From: Dillenia suffruticosa
Lineage: Eukaryota > Streptophyta > Magnoliopsida > Dilleniales > Dilleniaceae
Assembly: GCA_033439265.1 (NCBI GenBank)
Contig: JAVTVX010000013.1
Location: 8,086,501-8,150,500, forward strand
DNA length: 64,000 nucleotides
Direction of reading: 5' to 3'
Translations under genes and position numbers: made by a program
The notes under the pieces: model-generated
Seen by the model: only the letters and a program-made list of their open reading frames with translations
Databases searched by the model: none
What the model was told of the DNA's origin: nothing
Part shown: positions 23,364 to 34,742 of the stretch, one piece after another
Layout: each line of letters begins with the position of its first letter
Numbering within the stretch: position 1 is the first letter of the stretch

Positions 23364-25771
23364 TGTAACACCAGAAAAAAAAATATCGGCCTTGGGGCTA
23401 AAAAGCCCCAATCTCTCTTTTCCCTCTCTCCCAATCTCTCTTTTTCCCTATCTCTCTCTCTCTCTCTCTCTCACTCTCTCTCTTTCTCTCTCTCTCTCTC
23501 TCTTTCTCTCTTTCTCCTCTCCCTTCCGCCACCCACCGCGGCTGCTCCACCTTCCTCCAGCGATCGTCGCCGCTGCAGCGCCTCCTCCCTCCTCACGCTA
23601 GCGCGCGGTCAGCCCGTGAGCAACGCTTCACCTCCTGCACAGCGCGCACTCGCGCGATCTCCCGCGAGCCCAGCGCGTTACCCCTGCTCGAGCCAGCGCG
23701 CGATCTCCCACGAGCCCAACGTGTGACCCAGCGCAACCCAGTGCGCGAGCCTGCGTGAACCAGCGCGCGACACCTGTGCGAGCCAGCATGACCCTCTATG
23801 CAAGCGTAAGCCCTAGCCCGTGAACGGGCCAGCCCACCAGCCACGAGGCCCACCAGGCCCCCAGGCCCACAGGCCCACCAGCCCGCAAACCCTAGGCCCA
23901 CAAGCCCATTGCCGCCCGCAGCCCACTGAAGCCCGCGGCTCGCAACCCGAGATGGCCTGTGACAGTCTACGAGTCCTTGCGAAGGTAAATGACTCAAAGT
24001 TTTGATTTTTGCACTAAGATTTCGAATTTCTTTAGTAATTGGACTTAAATTGCTCACCATTGTTTCGAATTTGGAAACATTCAGATTTTAGACCCAACCG
24101 ACAGGCGAACGAAACCTAGATCTGAGATCCGAGGAACCCTAGGTGAGAGAAATGCACCCACTTTGAAGTTTGAATAAATTTTGTTGATAAAATCCCTTAT
24201 TAGGGTTTTATTTGATATAAAATTTGATGATTTGATTAGGTTTATCTTTTGGAGAGTCGTTAAAAAATAGAGAGTGATCACCCTCCCTAGACAGGTGAGT
24301 GGAACTCTAATCTCTTGCATAAAATGGTAAAACGTATTTTCTGCTATGTTTTTGATAAAACATGCTTTGATATGCATTCGTTTGATGTATGATATTAAAT
24401 TTAAAAATCTATTTTTTGATTATTGGAGTGTCTTGAATTATATTTATAATGACTATGCATCCATGGTTTGAAATGAAACAATAATTGTGTCATTACTTGA
24501 AAATGTATAAATTTCATTTTATACCGTTGTATTGATATGCTGTTTTGAAATGAATTGATGGGACGTATTGGCACGCAAATTTAAAATATTTTTGATAAAC
24601 TATGTGGGTTGGATGCCCACTAATTATGCGATGATGTGATGTTAATTGTGGGACGTTGTGCCCTGGGACGTTGTGCCCTTTGTGATACTATGATGATTTC
24701 GTAGCTACGAAGAGCGTTTGTAGAGGCACTGGTTACCCGAATACGCTTTTGCAGGAGGTATCCGTAAACGTTATTTATTCTAAAAGCTATAGACGCGGCA
24801 GGTTGAACCCACGTAGGGGGAGGACGTGTGTGATGCCACCGTCTAGCACCGGGCGGGGTCCTATACACGTTGATGAGTTAGCCCCAGCAAACTCATGGCC
24901 AACATCGGGGTAGAGAGCATTTTAAAGTCTATGCATAATAAAACCCCCGATGCGCCTGTCCTTGGTCTCGGTTGACCTTTGCCAGGATCATTTTTGGCTC
25001 GCTCTGATATTACTTGATTTTAACGTGTGATTGATTAAATGATTTCAATTACTAAACATATCATGTTTTGATGCGAAATGTAAATTCTTGATTCGAAATG
25101 TTGTTATTTGACACTCTAATGGTTCACCCATACTATTTATGCTTGATATTATCCCCCTCACTCACTGAATATCTTCCCATGATACTCACCCCTCTCTTTT
25201 TCCTTTCTCAGACAGATTTATTGTGATAAAGCGATGTTACAAGCTCTAGAGCGGATTTGGTGTTCACGACGGTGAGATTTATTTTAAATAGAAATATGAA
25301 CTCTTAATTTAGTTTCGACCCTGCGAAATCTTGACATTGAGGTCCGTAGTTGGCCGTGTACTTATTTTGGGATGACTGTATAATTTAACTCTCATATTTT
25401 CTTTGCATTGAGGCGATTGTACATATTTAAATGTTACATGGGAGAATTATTGTATCTTACATAAAATTTAGGTCCGCTCGGTGTGACGGCTGTTCATGCT
25501 CTAGTTGGGCATGACAGTAGAGATCTGTGGCTAGAACTGCTAGAAACTTGTAGTCTTGCGTTGTTCTGGATGCTGGCGGTGGTGTTTGTTGATTTTGGAG
25601 AGGTCGGGATGGCTATTTATTTAAATTATAGGTTGATTTTGATTATATAGGTTTAATCGTACACGGGAAACCTCCGATTTATGGGGAGGTTCTGTTTGAT
25701 TTTCTATAAAAATACAGCCGGTATCCAAGGGCAACGGGTGGCTGTTCACGATCCCGGTTTGGGGCGTGACA
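23364..25771 (+). mobile_element. Solo gypsy LTR inside the CACTA upstream region
   Basis: Starts TGTAACACCAG and ends GGTTTGGGGCGTGACA (2408 bp), with no internal region. The flanks lie in a (GA)n tract (AAGAG before, GAGAG after), so the duplication is imperfect or obscured. It aligns with the El1 LTR over large parts (the ctcaaagtt..gattt segment, the ACTCACCCCTC box, the end) and has the palindrome CGTAGCTACG at 24700-24709, the hairpin GGGAAACCTCC..GGGGAGGTTCTG at about 25669-25696, and repeated GGGACGTTGTGCCC words at 24650-24680. Confidence 0.85.
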
Positions 25772-25831
25772 GAGAGAGAAAGAGAGAGAGAGAGAGAGTA
25801 AAAGTGAAGGAAGTGTAAAATATATTGAATT

Positions 25832-26210
25832 TTGGGACAAAACGTTTTTGTCCCAAAATTCGTCCCAGAATCAGGGACTAAAATATTATTCATCCCAAAA
25901 TTAAGGACGAAAATTTTTTTCGTCCCAGAATCAGGGATGAAATTTTTTTTCGTCCCTGAAACAGGGACAAAATTTTTTTCATCCCTCAATCAGGAACGAA
26001 TTTTTTTTTGTCCCAGAATTAGGGACGAAATTTTTTTTTCGTTCCAAAATCAGGGACAAAAAATTTTTTGGTCCATGAATCAGGGACGAATTTTTGTTTC
26101 GTCCCTGAATCGGGGACGAAATATTTTTTTGTCCCTAAATCGAGGACGAAAAATTTTTTTTGTCGCTAAAATCTACGAGGAATGAATGGTTTCATCGCTA
26201 AATTTCCGAT
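25832..26210. repeat. CACTA right subterminal array, GGGACGAA class
   Basis: About a dozen units of roughly 30 bp, each with CGTCCC and GGGACGAA separated by AATCA-like and T-rich spacers. It differs from the GCGACGAA class at the left end. The apparent 117-codon plus-strand frame is a repeat artefact. The spacer 26211-26800 is AT-rich and shows nothing else. Confidence 0.75.
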
Positions 26211-26800
26211 AAATATATGTTTTCGCAGCAATTTGTAGCAAATTTAACGATAAATAATTTTTTCCTCTATAATTTAAAACGAATTTTGCAACAATACTTA
26301 TGGTTTTTGATAAATAACTCTTTGAATACACTAAAATAGAAACTAAATCGACAAACTATTAACAATATTTGCGTACTATGATATAATTGTAAAAAAATGT
26401 TCAATATATTGATTATTAGTTAACATGTATTTCTACTTTAACTCTTAGTTTAGTTAATCGAATATTTAAACAAATTTATAAGATAGAGTTATCAGTGCTA
26501 GGAATAGAAAATTAAATAGATAATGAATAGAAAATGAATATACTAATAATATTCTTTTGTAACAATTTAAAAAATTTGTAAAGTTATAGAAAATAAATGT
26601 ACAAATTTAAAAGATTATACTATATTACCATTCTTTTATATAAATAGATAATGAATGAATGATTTTATATAAGGTTTTTTGAACATCTTAAGATTTTATA
26701 CGCTATAAGTGTATAACACCGTTTACAAATCATTTTTTATGTTAAAAAATATTTATAATACTAGAAAATATTTCTAATGACTGAAAAATGAATTTTAGCG

Positions 26801-27485
26801 ACGAATTTTGTCACAAATGTTATATTTGTCACTAATTTGTAACAAATTTAGTAACAAATAATTGAATTTGTTCCGACGAATATAAATATTTGTCGCTAAC
26901 TTTGCGATGAATTTAGAAATTTATCGCAAATTTAGGGACAAATTCATTTTCGTCCCAAATTTAGGGACGAATTGAGAAGTTCGTCGCAATATTTTGGGAC
27001 GAATAAACGAATTCGTCCCAGATTTAGGGACGAATTTCTATTTCTTCCCAAAATTTTGGGATAAATTTTTTTTTCATCCTGAATTTGGGGACGAATTTTT
27101 CATTCGTCGCAAATTTAGGGATGAATTTTTCATTTGTCTCAAATTTTGGGACGAATTTTTCATTCGTCGCAATTTTTGGGATGAAGTTTTCATTCGTCGC
27201 AAATTTTGGGACGAAGTTTTTATTCGTCACAAATTTTGGGACGAAATTTTTATTCGTCGCAAATTTGCAGCGAATTGTGCTTCAAAAAATTTTCGTCAAA
27301 AATTTGTGACGAATTTTGTAACGAAAAATTTTTTTGTTGTTAAATTTGCGACGAAAATATTTTTGTTGCTAAAATTATGGCTAATTTGCAACGATAGCAT
27401 TTTTTGTTGCTAAATTTGTTGTAGATTTGCGACGAATATTTGTCGTTGCTAAAATTCGTCGCTAAATTCTTGTTTTTTTGTAGTG
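26801..27485. repeat. CACTA right terminus and subterminal array
   Basis: Starts with GCGACGAA/TCGTCGC units like the left end, passes through a run of nine or so regular units of about 30 bp with TTTTGGGACGAA and ATTCGTCGCAAA (about 26985-27270), returns to GCGACGAA units, and ends TTTTTTTGTAGTG at 27485, the inverted CACTA terminus. Confidence 0.85.
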
Positions 27486-27718
27486 TTAATTTAAATTTAA
27501 ATAAAAAAAAGTGGGATAATGGATGGTTATCATTATCCTCATTTCCCCAATAGATCTCACCCTGTTTGTTGGAGAACCGTGTACGTGAGTGAAGTTAGAA
27601 CATACAGCTTTTGGTACATTGTCAAGAGAGAGTGAAATACATATCAAGGGTTTGAGAAATTTTCGAGTAGGAAAATTTCTCCCGTTTTGGATTCACCAAA
27701 CTTTAGGTTGAAGCGTCA
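27486..27718 (+). repeat. 5' LTR of copia C, right part
   Basis: Begins with the second TTA duplication of the CACTA and continues the LTR: atttaaatttaaat, aaagtgggataat and gtgagtgaagtt match the 3' LTR from 33739 on. The end at GCGTCA is set by where the two copies stop matching and is approximate. Confidence 0.75.
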
Positions 27719-28670
27719 TGAATCTACCGAGTCATGAATCTGTCAAGAATACCCATAGCCCAAGGATTATGAAAATAATTTTCATAAATTTTTTGAACAC
27801 ATTAAGGTTATGAAAAGTTCGATAGAAAATTTCAACCGTGCTGACCACAAAATCTTAGATTTGTCGAGTTAGACAACAAATTGATGCATGCAAATGGTCT
27901 AAATGTGTTCCTGATATTCAATCTATCAATTTGAGTAATCAATTGCAATTGTTGTTGTCATCAACTGGAATTTCCAAACTAGCCATGAAGGGTAGCAAAA
28001 TCCGCAGAGTTTAAAAATTAAATTCTTCTAAAACCGAGTCAATGATGGTTGGAGAATGATTAATTAGAATTTTCTGATGAAAACAACGTGAAAAGCAGCT
28101 TGGAAATGAGTTTTCCGGCTGTCGGGTTATGACGTCCCAGTTGTAAACCCGTCAAACGAGGAAGAACCGGCCCAAACATGCAGGCATAAAGTACACACGC
28201 GAGAAGAGGCGCATGAAGCACAGAGGGGCTAGCGCATGAATTTCACACGTGAGGCGCATGAACAATAGGGTCAGTTTCTAGGTCAAGTTGACCTGGATCC
28301 GAGTCTAATCCGTATCCCAACCCCAGACACGACTCGGGCCTGGCGTGCAACAGATTGTTGTCCCACGCGTGCAAGAACGTCTGGTAATTGCAGTAGCTTG
28401 CTGCTGGCGCTTGAAGGCGCCTGGCCTTGCACGCGGCTGGGTGTGGGACCTCCGGCGACGTGTCAGGTCATTTTGGATTGATTTTTTCCACTTTTTTGAA
28501 GGTCTCATGCCATTAAATGTGACTTTTATGGGTTTTTAAGTGTCGAATCCAAGTCTAGATGATAAGATACGATTTTGAGTTGTGATATATGGTATCCGTT
28601 GACTCATTGCTCACTTTGAAGTCTATATTCAAATTATTTGGAATTTATTGATTCGAAGAGTATACAAAAT
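27719..28670 (+). other. Leader region of copia C
   Basis: Non-coding stretch between LTR and gag. A clear initiator-Met primer site is no longer visible. At about 28196-28265 a GCGCATGAA-type motif occurs three times at about 27-bp intervals. Short frames near 28300-28540 have no recognisable product. Confidence 0.5.
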
Positions 28671-29545
28671 ATGAGAATAAGTATTAATAAATCACTAAAA
28701 TCTCTATTACTGTAATGAAAACTATCGTATTAGACATTTGCAATGAGGATAAATTAATGATAACAACTATGAGATTTGATACCGGAAGATTCAATTTATT
28801 CTTGAGAAGTAAGATCTATATGAGATTCTAAGATATGAAATGGTGGGCCTTGGGGAGGGTACCGCACCTCAAGTTAAACGAGATAAAGAGGTTTATTGTG
28901 TATGGAAGAAAAAGAATAGCCAAATTAGGGCAATCGTTATATGTAGCATGTAGATGATATGATTCTACTCTATGAGCAGTATCATACGGTTATGTCAATT
29001 TAGTTCACCTAAAAGAGTATTATTGTACTCTTTTCAACTCCTACGATAAAGATTTGATTTGTAAGCTTGGAACGATCATATAATGATGTGATATTTGATA
29101 CAAATGTCAAGTATGATTGTTGAGTTAAGAAATGCGGGCAAATCCATTTCGGATAAAATTCAGATAATGGATGTGATCCAATTTTTATCTAAATCATGGG
29201 AGACCATGAAAACTTATCTCACATACGATGAGAGTATTTGTATTTTCGCTGATGTGAGTAGACAATGTGAGCTCAAGGAGGAGCACTTAAAGGTGAGTAG
29301 GCTACACTTGGATCATGCTTATGCTGCAGAGTCGAGGAAGAGCTCTTGTGGCACCAAATACAAATTGCATAAGCGTGAGAAGAAGGCTTGAGATCCAGGA
29401 AAGAAGAAGCCATCCCATAAATCCGACAACAAGGTACAAAAGTATAGGAAGAATGAGGTTGATAAGACCAATGCGAAGTGCTATATCTATAATGGATTTG
29501 ATCATTTTGCTCGTAAGTGTGATGAGCAGAAGGAATGTTCTTCTT
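28671..29545 (+). pseudogene. Copia C gag remnant
   Basis: ATGAGAATAAGT at 28671 aligns with the start of the element D gag. The best-kept part (29095-29391) covers the C-terminal half of the UBN2-type gag, with FLSKSWETMKTYLTYDES and CELKEEHLK. A zinc knuckle follows at about 29478-29522 as CYIYNGFDHFARKC: the second Cys of the CX2CX4HX4C pattern is Tyr, a G-to-A type change. Several stops break the frame. It packaged element RNA when intact. Confidence 0.75.
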
Positions 29546-29589
29546 CTTTATGCGGTTTGAGTTTTATCTCATCTACTGTGATACTCACT

Positions 29590-32540
29590 AATTTCTCTCC
29601 TTTATGGATTGTAAACTCAAGAACCACCAACCTCGTAGCTTGAGACAGGAGTATATACATGGAGTTTTGCCGAGTGAATCCTTAGGTTATGAGGATTTAC
29701 GTGAGAAATAGAGTATTTGTTGTCATAAGAGGATTGGCACTTACATGTTGGAGTTGCAAAGTAGCCAAACTTTGTATTTATATGACGTTCTTTATACTTT
29801 AGATATTCGACGGAACTTGATTTCAACATTTTGTTTAAGATTGCCTAAGATATGTTTTGTTATACAGAAAATCATCTGTTTTTATTATATATGATAGCTC
29901 TTTGATATATTCTGACTTTATCTATGATGGACTATATACACTGGATGCAGTTTTTTTCAATGATATTTTTGTTATTTTTTTATTATCTTTATATCTGATT
30001 GCGTAGATGATCATGTAAATGTGTAGCATAGTAGACTTGGACGCATAGGGTAAGAGTGAATAAACCGGTTAGTAGCAAGTGGTCTGTTGAATCCACAAAC
30101 CAAGTTTGAGTTGTCCATATGTGCGTTTTGACTAACCAACAAAGTTACCAAAAAACCATTTGACAACGCAATAAGAGCTGGGATTCCATTATAGTTGGGC
30201 TATTCTGATATCTGTGACCCTATGAGTTTGAGAACCCGAAATGAAGCTGTGTAATTTATTACTTTCATAGACGATTACATGTGTTTAGTTATGTCTATCT
30301 CATCTCGCATAAGTCTTAGGCATTGGAATGGTTCAGGAGGTTAATTAGCGAGATTGAGAATAAGTTAGATTTGAGAGTGAAAACTCTCTGAATCAATCGA
30401 AGGTGTGAGTATTTGTCAGAACAATTTAAAGAGCTCTGTTTCAAGAAGAGTATTACGAGACAACTGACTATTCTTACTATTTTTCAACAGAATGGAGTAG
30501 GTTTTATTAACTGCAACCTACGTCCTCAACCGTGTCCTGTTAAAATCCGCAATCAATATCCCATATGAGCTTAAGATAGGGAAGTAGTCTGACTTTAACC
30601 CTTTGAAACCATCGGGTTATACCATGTATGTTCACGATTTCTCGCATCCACATGACAAGTTAGACCCGCGAGAAAGAAAATGTCTTTATAAGATATTCAG
30701 AATACTTCAAGAGGTTTGTGTTCTTAAGTGAGCATACAGACAGTACTATTACTGAGATTAAATCTTGTGATACCACATTTCTTGAGAATGATTTCTCTAG
30801 GAGAGGTGAAATTGATCGAGACTCTATCTTTTATGAGATGGATGAACTTAGTGGCTCGGTGAGCCTAGCGGCGGATACAAGAATCTATTACGGATTTTAA
30901 TCATAGTGAGAGCGATCCATCTAGAGGTAAAGAGGTTCTTTTTCCTCGTAAGAGTATTGAGAACGCATACTTAAACGTCGCTTCTTAATTAAGGGTGATA
31001 CCCTAATTGTGACTCTTGAGAATGATGAGGAATGTAAAACGATCCAGGAGACTCTCCAGAGTTCTGCGAAGAACCATTGGTTGAATGTTATGGATGAATT
31101 GAATGAGTTGATGAGAATCAATAGAGTTTAAAACCTAGTTAATTTGTCTGGGGTAAAAAGGCCATTGGAAACAAGTAGCTTTTCAAGATCAAGAGAAAGG
31201 CCAACGGATTAGTGGAGAGATATAAGACCCATCTGGTAGCCAAGGGTTATACTCAGACTATGGGTATATATTACGAGAAGACTTTCTCCCCTGTAGTCAA
31301 AGTTAGCTCAATCTGTTTACTTTTATCCATTGTTGTGAACATGGATCGGAGATGTAACAAATGGACGTAAAAACTATCTTCCTTAATGGAAGTTTGGACG
31401 AGAAGATCTACATGGAACAACCCTCTGGGTTTGTTCTAAAAGATCAGAAGGATTAGTTCCATTGACTTCGGAAGTCAATATATGACCTTAAGCAATCATT
31501 CAGGCAGTGGTATCTGAGATTTCACCAGAATGTGATATTTTATGCATTTGTGATGATTAAGAAGGATCATTGTATATATTTAATATGTTTTAATGACTTT
31601 TGTGATCATATTCTTATATGTGAGTAACATTCTTTTGGTCGGGAATAACAAAAAATATCTAACAATCATTAAAACATAGCTATTGTTGAGTTTCGATATG
31701 AATGACATGGGTGAGGATTAGTTCATTCACAGAATTTTGATCCAAAGGAATTGTTCAAGATTTCACAAGAGTTCTATATCTGGAAGATTCTTAAACATTT
31801 CAAAATGAGTAATTGCAACCCAATAGATATTTTTATCACTAAAGGTGAAGACTTGAGTCTTGACATATACCCTAAAACTCAGAAAAAAAATAAAGGAGAT
31901 GAGTAGAATCCCTTATATAGTGTAATAGGCAGTCTAGTATATGCGATGAAGCGTACATGATTAGACATTTGTTTTGCAGATGATCTGGTGACTAGATATC
32001 AATCGAATCCTAAAATGGGTCACTGGAGAGCAGTGAAAAGAATTCTGAAATATCTCAAGGGAATTACGAATCTCTTCTTGTATTACGGAGGAGGTGATTT
32101 GTGTCTCGTTGGATATTCAGACGCCAACTGGGGTGGCGATATGGATGAACGCAAATCAACATCAGTTTTTGTTGTCTGACTCAATAATTGTGTCATATTT
32201 TGAAGAAGTATGAAGCAAATCTGAGTATTTCTATTTACAATAGAGGTTGAACTTGTGGCATGCTCAATGACAATTCAAGAAAATATTTGGTTTCATAAAT
32301 TTTTAGATGATTTAGGGGTTGTGGTAAATAGTTGAAGGTTAATAATGATATATTATGATAATCAGGCCCCCATTGCCTACAACCGAGACCCTAAATATCA
32401 TAATAAAAGCAAATACATTGATACCATATACCATTTTATAAGAGATATTATCGAGAATCATACAGTGTCGATCAAGTACACTTCTACGCACAGTATGGTG
32501 GCTGATCATTTCACAAACCCATTACGAGAGATTCCTTTGT
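29590..32540 (+). pseudogene. Copia C pol remnant (protease, integrase, RT, RNase H)
   Basis: Highly degenerate. A protease trace (WIVNSRTTN, where copia has WI.DSGAT) lies near 29608. Integrase is visible at about 30020-30540 (YSDICDPMSLR, FITFIDDY). A linker at 30718-30900 (TEIKSCDTTFLENDFSRRG) has a clear counterpart in D. RT traces lie at 31090-31640 and the best-preserved part is RNase H (31988-32179 RYQSNPKMGHWRAVKRILKY and 32345-32542 ending in VADHFTNPL). Dozens of stops and frameshifts. Same lineage as D, more decayed. Confidence 0.75.
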
Positions 32541-33689
32541 AAGATATAAAGAATCATAGGGTTTACGTGTATTTTTTACATTTCTCACTATATACTGATT
32601 ATTATACTATTGTTTTATATATATGATATGCGTGCATTATTCAGTCACAAGTTTATTTCTTACACGTGTTTATTATCATATATTCTGTAATGTGTTATGA
32701 TAAAAGATATATTAGACAAGAGTGGTCGAATCTTTCACATGAGTGTCCACCTCTAACTTTAAGTGAACGGAGATGAAACGGTTTCTAATGGTAAGAGGCT
32801 TTGAGAATGACCTTGTTAGAATATAAATTACCCTGATATGTATTCAGGATGCAATCATATATGACATGATGAACATGGACATATCCATATCCATATTGTC
32901 TATAAGTAGCCAGATTTGAGATCCAGATATCACCTGCGTCTAGTGATATTATTTCTGAGATATTATCTCTAAAATTTATGGATAAGGTTTTATATGTAGA
33001 ATAAGTTTCATACCTCCACAGTATTAAAGAAATCTGACATATGCCCTTTTGAGAAGTGGAAAAATAACACTGTAGCACGTGTTTCATATCACGTATAATG
33101 AGATGACAATGGGATAGTAAGAGCTATTATTTGAAACGATAGTGTAATCATGATTCTCGTTCCCACTATGTGAGAACTGAGATACATTGGGTGTGATCTC
33201 TTATACCCTTATTACTTTCGGTTATTTCTAAAAGTTTTTGGTTCAGTGTTTGTTATTTTAATCTGTTTACCTATGGTCAGATAAATTGAGGTCTAAGAGG
33301 CATGTATAGGAAAACAGCTGAATTAAAACTGACGGATTCGAGTTTGGAAAAAAGAAAATCAATCGACATTACATCATTATGTAGTATTTACCGGTCGATT
33401 TGTTATGTTAATCCATATTAGAATTCAAACATAATAGTAAAAACAGGTTGAGCAAATAATAGTGAATAAAGTGGCTTTGCATTGAGTCTGGAGTATAGTG
33501 AGTTCTTTTTGGGACTAGCGGTAGTTTCTCGGTTATCCTAACAAGTATATCGAGAAGTCTTTACTTACAGGTGTACTCGCCGGTCGTATGACGTCCAATC
33601 CTATATGAAGTCTAGTGGAGTGATGTGGAAAATCGCATGAGTTGTGATTTTAAGACGGACGTAAAATATTTTCGTGTGCAAGTGGGAAA
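32541..33689 (+). other. 3' non-coding part of copia C
   Basis: About 1.15 kb between the end of RNase H and the 3' LTR. D has a comparable 1.1-kb stretch, and both contain a GCACGTG-type inverted repeat (near 33075 here). Just before the LTR is AAGTGGGAAA, a likely polypurine tract. Minus-strand frames here are antisense and not called. Confidence 0.55.
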
Positions 33690-33983
33690 CATTAGTTAAA
33701 ATGCCCACCAGGGGCGTTTTTACCAATGAGTTTAAAACTGAATTTAAATTTAAATCTAAAAAGTGGGATAATTGGTAGTTACCATTATCCCTACTTCCCC
33801 AGTAGATCTCTCCCCCTTTTTTGAAGAACTTCATACGTGAGTGAAGTTGGAACATACAGTTCTCAGTACATTACCAAGAGAGAGAGGTTGAGAGAGTGAA
33901 ATACACATCGAGTGTTTGACAAATTTTTTAGTAGGAAAATTTATCCTGTTATTAGATTCACTGGACTTTGAGTTGAGATGTCA
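33690..33983 (+). repeat. 3' LTR of copia C, the unoccupied copy
   Basis: Matches 1337-1389 joined to 27489-27718. At 33739-33741 it reads TGA where the CACTA-split copy has the TTA duplication, with the flanking bases tttaaaac and atttaaattt continuous. The end (GATGTCA) is approximate. Confidence 0.78.
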
Positions 33984-34742
33984 TAAATGTGCAGTTGTGG
34001 TTCAATCTTGTGTTCACCATCCTGACTAAGAGTTTAGATTGACGGATTTCATGGTTTGCAATTCGGTAATTTTTTGAAATCTACATATCAAGATATTTAT
34101 CCAAAATTTTCAAATTATTTAATCTTTATGATTTTTCATATTTTCGATATGTGTGAATACATATAACATTTGCCATATGCATATTGCATGACTTATCCTA
34201 ATAACATCTACCATGTGAGAAAATTAATTTGTATCAATTTCTTTTTCTTTTTTTTATTGAAGTATAATTGTTTTTTTCTTTTGCTAATCGTGAAAGGTAG
34301 ATGTTACCAAATTTCACTATATAATAAATATTTATAAATGTGACATATAAAAAAGTTGAAAAATATTGTATCAAAACACAATCAGATTCAAAACCAAAAA
34401 AAAATAATAATAATAAATTCAAATCTGAGAATACAAATTCTATGCATAGTACATGTCATCACAAATCATAATAATTCCTACAATAATCGCACTATTTTCA
34501 TTTTTATTCTATCACAATTGGTGTTTCGCTCGAGACCCAATCCAGACCTGAAAAGAAAGGAAAAAGAAAAAGATTAAAATGAAATCCAAGATAATGTGCT
34601 GCTGCTATTATAAGTAAACTAAGCTGCTGAAACACAGAATTTGCAATTATGGTTAGGCAAATTAAAACCTTTTTAGTCTTAATCAATACCGTAGATACAC
34701 TAAAGTAGAAATCTATCAAAATCTAAGCAATAAATGTTCCTA
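33984..34742. other. AT-rich sequence downstream of the host gene
   Basis: No repeat partner found in the window. The right end (about 34560-34742) would be the 3' UTR of the minus-strand gene at 34743-36949. Short frames lack any recognisable feature. Confidence 0.5.

Larger units (their letters stand above)
1390..27485 (-). mobile_element. CACTA (En/Spm) DNA transposon carrying nested insertions
   Basis: The left end reads CACTATAAAAAAA (1390) and the right end is the reverse complement of CACTACAAAAAAA (27473-27485). Both are flanked by the 3-bp duplication TTA (1387-1389 and 27486-27488), the duplication length CACTA elements make. Inside each end lie dense subterminal arrays of short GCGACGAA-type units. 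On the minus strand are a TNP2-type transposase (18396-22161) and then a Transposase_24-type gene (exons between 18130 and 17035, last exon 2458-2931). Subtracting El1 (3373-17034), the solo LTR 23364-25771 and their 5-bp duplications leaves about 10.0 kb, a normal autonomous size. Stops and a frameshift in the transposase mean this copy cannot move by itself now. Confidence 0.93.
1337..33983 (+). mobile_element. Ty1/copia retrotransposon C, decayed, split by a CACTA element
   Basis: Two copies of one LTR flank degenerate gag, protease, integrase, RT and RNase H remnants in the copia order on the plus strand. The 5' LTR is broken at 1389/27486 by the CACTA element; the 3' LTR (from 33690) is uninterrupted and reads straight across the matching site, so it serves as an empty-site control. 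Without the CACTA the element is about 6.5 kb, normal for copia. Many stops and frameshifts show it is long dead. Its proteins most resemble those of element D in this window, for example the DERKST segment of RNase H. The outer LTR ends are approximate: the expected terminal TG is TA in one copy and CA in the other, and I found no convincing outer target duplication. Confidence 0.8.

Noticed and set aside
22806..23601. Frames of 148 and 257 codons over the GC-rich block
   Set aside because: Composed of the tandem repeats and then a CT microsatellite crossing the solo LTR boundary at 23364, so not a gene.
25832..27413. Frames of 117 and 139 codons with FVPES- and FWDEFFIRRKF-type repeats
   Set aside because: Translation of the CACTA subterminal arrays; periodic DNA gives periodic open frames on both strands.
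32785..33087. 100-codon minus-strand frame in the copia C 3' region
   Set aside because: Antisense to the element, no recognisable protein and no equivalent in element D.
34504..34719. 71-codon minus-strand frame after the stop of the five-exon gene, with a TTTTCAG acceptor-like site
   Set aside because: The frame before it ends in a clear stop (34743); the sequence is AT-rich and fits a 3' UTR.
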